In this document: piece by piece, positions 16,625 through 20,647 of the stretch
How the letters are laid out: every line of letters starts with the position of its first letter
Numbering within the stretch: the first letter of the stretch is position 1
NCBI GenBank assembly: GCA_946011705.1
Contig: CAMGCA010000006.1
Span: forward strand, 1 to 20,647
Origin: an uncultured Clostridia bacterium
Lineage (GTDB): Bacteria > Bacillota > Clostridia > Oscillospirales > Oscillospiraceae
Direction: 5' to 3'
DNA length: 20,647 nt
Position numbers and translations under genes: made by a program
The notes under the pieces: generated by a model
Database searches by the model: none
The model's input: only the letters and a program-made list of their open reading frames with translations
What the model was told of the DNA's origin: nothing

Positions 16625-16871
16625 ATCGGTTTTACTCAGCTGATCGATAAATTGGAATTTGGTGCACTAAAATACCCGATGTCATTGCGAGCCAGTGCGC
16701 ACACTGGCGTGGCAATCCGCATCCCCTTACGCGTCTGGATGACGAAAATGCCAAAAGGAGAACGGATTGCCACACCAGTGACATCGGTCACTGGTTCGCA
16801 ATGACAACCTTTGTCGTGGTGCGGTGCAACTCGCCAAATTCCAATTTGTCGGTTTGTTGACTGAAACCGAT
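16625..16871 (+). repeat. Outer imperfect inverted repeat, 38-base arms, around a palindromic element
   Basis: The arms are 16625-16662 and 16834-16871. The inner 14 bases of each arm (AAATTGGAATTTGG and its complement) match perfectly. The outer 24 bases match at 16 positions without gaps, including an 8-base end ATCGGTTT and its complement. A further GTGCA pair lies inside the arms (16662-16666, 16824-16828). The element fills most of the only long gap, just downstream of wzx. The arrangement fits an old miniature inverted-repeat element, or a long intergenic stem that could block transcription from either side. No transposase gene is present. The repeat is read directly; its function is unknown. 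Confidence 0.7.
16680..16806 (+). repeat. Inner palindromic repeat with TGTCATTGCGA ends (MITE/REP-like)
   Basis: The 11-base ends TGTCATTGCGA (16680-16690) and its complement (16796-16806) are perfect inverted repeats, as are the inner ends GTGGCAATCCG (16709-16719) and its complement (16763-16773). Each arm also holds its own hairpin: CCAGTG, loop CGCA, CACTGG (16692-16707), and CCAGTGAC, loop ATCG, GTCACTGG (16775-16794). Repeats beginning GTCATTGCGA and running to GTGGCAATCC are, from memory, widespread dispersed elements in many bacterial genomes, usually without coding capacity. No target-site duplication is evident at its edges. The symmetric position inside the outer repeat suggests nesting or a single compound element. 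Confidence 0.82.
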
Positions 16872-16890
16872 ATGCACATCGTTTTTTTAC

Positions 16891-16919
16891 AGTGGTCGGG
16901 CTATGTTAGTCCGACCACT
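16891..16919. promoter_or_regulatory. Perfect 9-bp hairpin upstream of promoter, possible operator
   Basis: AGTGGTCGG (16891-16899) and CCGACCACT (16911-16919) form a perfect 9-base stem around an 11-base loop. The hairpin ends 11 bases before the -35 box of the promoter for the next gene. A run of seven T precedes it at 16882-16888, but only TTACT follows, so it is not a standard intrinsic terminator on either strand. An operator for a dimeric regulator or a remnant of an element end are possible readings. Confidence 0.45.
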
Positions 16920-16929
16920 TTACTGATAC

Positions 16930-16958
16930 TTGCAATCCAATCAAAAAAGATGTATAAT
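16930..16958 (+). promoter_or_regulatory. Sigma-A type promoter for the downstream glycosyltransferase operon
   Basis: A -35 box TTGCAA (16930-16935) and a perfect -10 box TATAAT (16953-16958) are separated by 17 bases in AT-rich sequence. Transcription would begin near 16965, giving a leader of about 40 bases to the ATG at 17004. It is the only clear housekeeping promoter I noticed in the window and indicates that the genes from 17004 onward form a separate transcription unit. Confidence 0.75.
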
Positions 16959-17003
16959 ATGAGTGAAATTATGTCCATTTTTTCCGATGTGAGGCGCTGG
17001 CAA

Positions 17004-18161
17004 ATGAAGAAAAAGGTTCTGTTCGTGGCGACTGTGGTGAAGACCCACATCATGCAGTTTCACATCCCCTACCTGAAGCTCTTTCAGGAGGCTGGGTGGG
17101 AGACTGCCGTGGCTTCCCGAAACGACTACGAAAACCCGGAAGACTGCGTGATTCCCTACTGCGATACCTATTACAACATCCCCTTTGAGCGGATGCCCTG
17201 GAAGCCGAAGAATCTGAAAGCCTACCGGATGCTCAAGGAGATCATTGACCGGGAACACTACGATATCATCCACTGCCACACCCCGGTGGGCGCCCTGATT
17301 GCCCGGCTGGCGGCGCTGGATGCCCGGAAACAGGGGACGAGGGTGATCTACACTGCCCATGGCTTCCACTTCTTCACCGGCGCGCCAGCGCAATACTGGC
17401 TGCTGTTCTACCCACCGGAGCGGCTGCTGGCACCGGTGACGGACGTGCTCATTACCATCAACCGGGAGGACTACGCCCGGGCCATGACGCGGCTTCCCGC
17501 CAAGCGTATTGAATACGTCCCCGGTGTGGGCATTGACACGGGCAAATTCCGAAATCTGGAGGTTGACCGACAGGCTAAACGGGCGTCCCTGGGCTTTACG
17601 GACGAGGACTTCCTGATGCTCACCGTGGCGGAAATGACACCCAATAAGAACCACATTACCGTGCTCAAGGCCCTTGCCGCCCTGAAAGACAGGACGGAAT
17701 TTAACCATATGCACTATCTGATCGTGGGCCGGGGGGAGATGTGGCAGCCGCTGGAACAGAGCGCCGCCGAACTTGGAATCTCTGATCATGTCCACTTCCT
17801 GGGCTACCGCGCCGACGCGCCGGAATGGTACCGAAGCTGCGACCTGTTCGTATTCATGACCTTCCGGGAGGGCCTGTCTGTGGCGCTGATGGAAGCCATG
17901 AGCAGCGGCATGCCCATTATCTGCACGAAAATCCGGGGCAACACAGACCTTATCGAGGACGGTGTGTCGGGGCTGTTCTGTGAAAATACGCCCCAGGCGC
18001 TGGCGGAGATGCTGCTGAAAATGTACGCCGACCCGGAAAAGAGAGAGAAACTGGGGCAGGCCGCGGCAGAGCGGTCACTGCTGTTTGACGAAAAAACCAT
18101 CCACGCCCGGATGAGGGAAATTTACTTTGGAGAGGAGGCAGAAGGATGCCGGGAACCCTGA
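17004..18161 (+). CDS. EpsD-like GT4 glycosyltransferase
   Basis: This 385-residue GT4 transferase resembles EpsD of Bacillus exopolysaccharide loci. Its diagnostic stretches are KKVLFVATVVKTHIMQFHIPYLK, IIHCHTPVGALIARLAA, TAHGFHFFTGAP, the LITINREDYARA turn and donor-site FREGLSVALMEAMSSGMP with an intact E-x7-E pair. The ATG at 17004 was chosen because it begins the family-typical sequence, lies downstream of the promoter and has TGAGG at 16990-16994. The frame stays open upstream to 16824, but that part covers the promoter and a repeat arm and is not coding. The sugar is unknown. The 3' end overlaps the deacetylase gene by 16 bases. Confidence 0.9.
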   Translation: MKKKVLFVATVVKTHIMQFHIPYLKLFQEAGWETAVASRNDYENPEDCVIPYCDTYYNIPFERMPWKPKNLKAYRMLKEIIDREHYDIIHCHTPVGALIARLAALDARKQGTRVIYTAHGFHFFTGAPAQYWLLFYPPERLLAPVTDVLITINREDYARAMTRLPAKRIEYVPGVGIDTGKFRNLEVDRQAKRASLGFTDEDFLMLTVAEMTPNKNHITVLKALAALKDRTEFNHMHYLIVGRGEMWQPLEQSAAELGISDHVHFLGYRADAPEWYRSCDLFVFMTFREGLSVALMEAMSSGMPIICTKIRGNTDLIEDGVSGLFCENTPQALAEMLLKMYADPEKREKLGQAAAERSLLFDEKTIHARMREIYFGEEAEGCREP

Positions 18162-19108
18162 TCGTTTCGCTGGATTTTGAACTGTTCTGGGGGATGCTGG
18201 ATGTGTGTCCGCTGGAAACCTATCAGGATAACGTTTTGGGCGGCAGAAAGGCGATTCCTCAGCTTTTGGAGCTGTTTCAAAAGCATGGCATCCACGCCAC
18301 CTGGGCCGCTGTTGGATTCCTGTTTGCGGAAAACTATGACGAGGTTTGCCGTTATTTTCCCAATGAAAAACCGGGCTATGCCAATGAAAAGCTGAACCCT
18401 TACCCGGAATTCGCCAAAATCGGCAAAACGGAGGCGGATGCTCCTTGTTTTTACGGCCCTTCGCTGCTGCAACAGATTGCCGCCGCGCCGGGGCAGGAGA
18501 TCGGCAGTCACACCTTCTGCCACTACTACTGCCGGGAAGCGGGCCAGACTCCGGAGCAGTTCGCGGCGGATATAGCGGCAGCCAAGGCCATTGGCAAAGA
18601 TCACGGCTACGACATCACCTCTGTGATTCTGCCCAGAAACCAGTGCGAGCCGGAGTATACGGAAATCCTCCGTCAGGCGGGCTTTACCGCCTACCGGGAC
18701 GAGGAAAACGACTGGATTTACAATCACATCAAAAGCGGCCTTCTCTTCAAGGTGCTGCGCACGCTGGATATGTACCTGCCCCTGACCGGGCTGGGGGGCT
18801 ATACGCCCAAATGTGAAAATGGCATCTGGAACCTCACCGGCTCCCGGATGTACCGGCCCATCAAGCCCCACCTGCCGCTGGAAGGTCTGAAGCTCCGCCG
18901 CATCAAACGCCAGATGCTCCACGCGGCGAAAAACGGCCTGACCTTCCACCTGTGGTGGCACCCCCACAATGTGGGTGTGTACACCGAGGCGCACATGAAG
19001 CAGCTGGAAGAGATTTTTTCTTACTACGATGAATTGCGGAAAACCTATGGAATGCGCAGTCTGAATATGCGGGAAGCCGCAGAAGAGCTGTCCGGGCAGG
19101 AGGGATGA
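18146..19108 (+). CDS. NodB-like polysaccharide deacetylase, apparently cytoplasmic
   Basis: This 320-residue protein has a polysaccharide-deacetylase (carbohydrate esterase 4-like) fold. It opens directly with LIVSLDFELFWG (Asp10, Glu12), then SHTFCHYY with the His122-x3-His126 metal pair, LPRNQCEPEY with Arg164 and WWHPHNVG (270-277) carrying the likely late histidine. The first acidic motif is D-x-E rather than the TFDD of classical NodB. There is no signal peptide or N-terminal membrane helix, so it probably works inside the cell, perhaps de-N-acetylating a lipid-linked intermediate. It overlaps the preceding GT4 gene by 16 bases, and its stop lies two bases before the next ATG. Activity is inferred from fold motifs only. 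Confidence 0.85.
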   Translation: MPGTLIVSLDFELFWGMLDVCPLETYQDNVLGGRKAIPQLLELFQKHGIHATWAAVGFLFAENYDEVCRYFPNEKPGYANEKLNPYPEFAKIGKTEADAPCFYGPSLLQQIAAAPGQEIGSHTFCHYYCREAGQTPEQFAADIAAAKAIGKDHGYDITSVILPRNQCEPEYTEILRQAGFTAYRDEENDWIYNHIKSGLLFKVLRTLDMYLPLTGLGGYTPKCENGIWNLTGSRMYRPIKPHLPLEGLKLRRIKRQMLHAAKNGLTFHLWWHPHNVGVYTEAHMKQLEEIFSYYDELRKTYGMRSLNMREAAEELSGQEG

Positions 19109-19110
19109 TC

Positions 19111-20142
19111 ATGAAAGTATTGCACGTCCTCAATTCCCGCATCTATTCCGGCGCGGAGAAGGTGGCCTGCCAGATTATCAAGTCCTTCCGGGGTGAGATT
19201 GAGATGGTCTACACCAGCCCGGAAAGTGAAATTGTGGCCCAGATGCTGGCCGAGCAGAACGTCACCTATCTGCCCATGAAGAACATGAGCGTGTCCGAGC
19301 TGAGCCGGGTCATCCGGGAGCAGAAGCCCAATCTGATCCATGCCCACGATATGCGGGCTGGCTTTTTCAGCGCCCTGTGCTGCGGCAAAATCCCACTGGT
19401 GTCCCATATCCACAACAACGCCTACGACGCCCGGGGGCTGTCCCCGAAAACCGTGGGCTATCTTCTGGCGGGCTTCAAGGCAAAGCACATCCTGTGGGTG
19501 TCCCAAAGCTCCTTTGACGGCTACGCTTTCCACAAGCTCTTTGCGAAAAAGAGCAGTGTTCTCTACAATATCATCGACACCCAGCAGATTTCCGATAAGA
19601 AAACCCAGGATTCCAATACCTACGACTACGATATGATCTATGTGGGTCGGCTGACCTTCCAGAAGGACCCCCAGCGGCTCATGCGGCTGTGCGCCCGTCT
19701 GAAGAAGGACAAGCCCGACCTGAAGGCGGCTATCGTGGGCACCGGCGAACTGCTGGAAGAAGCCCAGGCCCTGTGCGAAAGCCTGAACATTCAGGGAAAT
19801 GTCCACTTTCTGGGCTTCCAGAGCAATCCCATCAAAATGGTGGCGGACAGCAGGGCTATGATCCTCACCTCCCGCTGGGAGGGCACCCCTATGTGCGCGC
19901 TGGAAGCCATGTACCTGGGTACTCCGGTGGTCAGCACCCCCTCCGACGGCATGAAGGATCTGCTGGTGGACGGCGTCAGCGGCTATCTGACCGATGATGA
20001 CGAGCAGATGGCTCAGGATTTGCTGAGAATTTTTGCCGATCCTGCCCACCGCGTGTTTTTGGCGGAAAACGCAAGACGGAAATTTGATGCCATCAATGAC
20101 GCAGATGCCTACAAAAAGGCCATTTCTGACTGTTATTTCTGA
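19111..20142 (+). CDS. GT4 glycosyltransferase
   Basis: This 343-residue GT4 transferase has MKVLHVLNSRIYSGAEKVACQI at the N-terminus, NLIHAHDMRAGFFSAL, HIHNNAYDARG, VLYNIIDT between the domains, IYVGRLTFQKDPQRL opening the donor domain and SRWEGTPMCALEAMYLGTP with an intact E-x7-E pair. The ATG at 19111 is preferred to the one at 19105, because the GGAGGG at 19099-19104 directly abuts 19105 but lies six bases from 19111. It sits immediately after the deacetylase gene and nine bases before the next GT4 gene. Its compact size is close to the lower end for the family. Donor and acceptor are unknown. Confidence 0.89.
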   Translation: MKVLHVLNSRIYSGAEKVACQIIKSFRGEIEMVYTSPESEIVAQMLAEQNVTYLPMKNMSVSELSRVIREQKPNLIHAHDMRAGFFSALCCGKIPLVSHIHNNAYDARGLSPKTVGYLLAGFKAKHILWVSQSSFDGYAFHKLFAKKSSVLYNIIDTQQISDKKTQDSNTYDYDMIYVGRLTFQKDPQRLMRLCARLKKDKPDLKAAIVGTGELLEEAQALCESLNIQGNVHFLGFQSNPIKMVADSRAMILTSRWEGTPMCALEAMYLGTPVVSTPSDGMKDLLVDGVSGYLTDDDEQMAQDLLRIFADPAHRVFLAENARRKFDAINDADAYKKAISDCYF

Positions 20143-20151
20143 GGAAACGCT

Positions 20152-20647
20152 ATGAAAATCATGCAGGTCATTCCCTATTTCTGCTTCGGCGGGGCGGAGA
20201 TTATGTGCGAAAATCTGACCCTTGCTCTGAAAAACGCGGGGCAGGAGGTCTTTGCGGTCAGCCTGTACCACGATCGTACCCCCATTGCCCGGCGCATGGA
20301 GGAAGCGGGGATCCGAATTGTATATCTGGACAAAAAGCTGGGGCTGGATTTGTCGATGGTGCCCAAGCTGATCAAGATCATCCGGCGGGAGCGCCCGGAC
20401 GTGGTGCACACCCACTTGGATGTGATTAAGTACGCGGTTTTGGCGGCAAAGCTGGCCGGGGTAAAGAAGTGTGTCCACACGGTGCATTCCCTTGCGGACC
20501 GGGAAGCCGAGGGCTGGGTGCAGAAAATTATCAACGGATTCTATTTCCGCCGGGGCTGGTCGGTGCCTGTGGCCCTGACCCCGGAGGTGCTGAGGTCTGT
20601 GGCGGAGATCTGGGGCCTTCCTTGGAGCCGGGTACGGGGGTGGTTCA
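20152..20647 (+). CDS. GT4 glycosyltransferase, N-terminal part, cut by window end
   Basis: The frame is open from ATG 20152 to the end of the window (165 codons). It begins MKIMQVIPYFCFGGAEIMCE, with the GGAE loop of GT4 acceptor domains. KKLGLDLSMVPKLIKIIR, PDVVHTHLDVIKYAVLAAKLAG and VHTVHSLADREAEGW follow, which is the normal order of an EPS-locus GT4 N-terminal domain. GAGG (20141-20144) lies about seven bases before the ATG. The donor domain with the E-x7-E motif would lie beyond the window. The last residues, RVRGWF, do not look like the usual hydrophobic strand leading into an Asn-Gly turn, so the final few bases deserve caution. Confidence 0.87.
   Translation, partial: MKIMQVIPYFCFGGAEIMCENLTLALKNAGQEVFAVSLYHDRTPIARRMEEAGIRIVYLDKKLGLDLSMVPKLIKIIRRERPDVVHTHLDVIKYAVLAAKLAGVKKCVHTVHSLADREAEGWVQKIINGFYFRRGWSVPVALTPEVLRSVAEIWGLPWSRVRGWF

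Noticed and set aside
16619-16804. Small open frame of 61 codons in the gap after wzx
   Set aside because: It is made almost entirely of the palindromic repeat arms, has no ribosome binding site and no recognisable protein motif.
16680-16806. Cloverleaf-like fold suggesting a tRNA or structured RNA gene
   Set aside because: The size (127 bases) and the lack of T-loop and anticodon features do not fit a tRNA. The perfect terminal repeats point to a palindromic dispersed element.
16891-16925. Intrinsic terminator
   Set aside because: The stem is followed only by TTACT on the + strand and by GTAAAAAAAC on the - strand. A run of T follows the hairpin in neither orientation.
16824-17003. Upstream extension of the EpsD-like glycosyltransferase by 60 codons
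   Set aside because: It would translate a repeat arm, the hairpin and the promoter. The family-typical protein start is the ATG at 17004 with TGAGG upstream.
19045-20487. 480-codon open frame on the - strand
   Set aside because: It is antisense to two GT4 genes with clear catalytic motifs, so it is a shadow of GC-rich codon use.
20630-20647. Possible frameshift in the G5 run at the very end of the last gene
   Set aside because: RVRGWF is atypical where a hydrophobic strand and an Asn-Gly turn are expected, but the sequence stops before this can be judged. Reads covering the next 30 bases would settle it.
1-20647. CRISPR array, phage genes, toxin-antitoxin pair or anti-phage defence system
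   Set aside because: No regularly spaced direct repeats, integrase, transposase or defence-type domain was found. Every gene fits polysaccharide synthesis.

Overview
This window is part of a surface-polysaccharide (capsule/exopolysaccharide) biosynthesis locus. All 20 protein-coding genes lie on the + strand, packed with 1-16 base overlaps or very short gaps. The first and last genes run off the window. Protein sequences, AGGAGG-type ribosome binding sites and the fairly high GC of the coding regions suggest a high-GC member of the Clostridia (Firmicutes), such as an Oscillospiraceae-like gut commensal. That is an inference from style and homology recalled from memory, not a measured placement.

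Region A (1-7250) holds seven consecutive genes whose families match, one for one, the CapD, CapM, CapN, CapL, CapE, CapF and CapG set of Staphylococcus aureus type 5/8 capsule and the related Pseudomonas O11 and E. coli O26 gene sets. CapD- and CapN-like enzymes should make UDP-D-FucNAc or UDP-D-QuiNAc. The CapM-like phosphoglycosyl transferase should load it on undecaprenyl phosphate. CapE/F/G should make UDP-L-FucNAc, and the CapL-like GT4 enzyme should add it as the second sugar. The window thus predicts a lipid-linked L-FucNAc-(D-FucNAc or D-QuiNAc) disaccharide as the reducing end of the repeat.

Region B (7270-16613) elongates, decorates, polymerises and exports the glycan. It has three GT4 and two GT2 glycosyltransferases, a Wzy-type polymerase, a LicD-family phosphotransferase, a left-handed beta-helix acyltransferase and a Wzx flippase. 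No ManNAcA genes (CapO/CapP) are seen, so the repeat unit diverges from the S. aureus capsule after the disaccharide.

Region C (16614-17003) is the only long gap (390 bases). It contains a compound palindromic element with two inverted-repeat layers, then a hairpin, then a near-consensus sigma-A promoter (TTGCAA, 17 bases, TATAAT) facing the next gene.

Region D (17004-20647) appears to be a second transcription unit: an EpsD-like GT4 enzyme, a NodB-like polysaccharide deacetylase without a visible signal peptide, another GT4 enzyme and the start of one more GT4 gene. Together the window encodes nine glycosyltransferases plus the initiating enzyme. I see no clearly novel protein system. The most unusual structures are the nested palindromes with the promoter in region C and the apparently cytoplasmic deacetylase.
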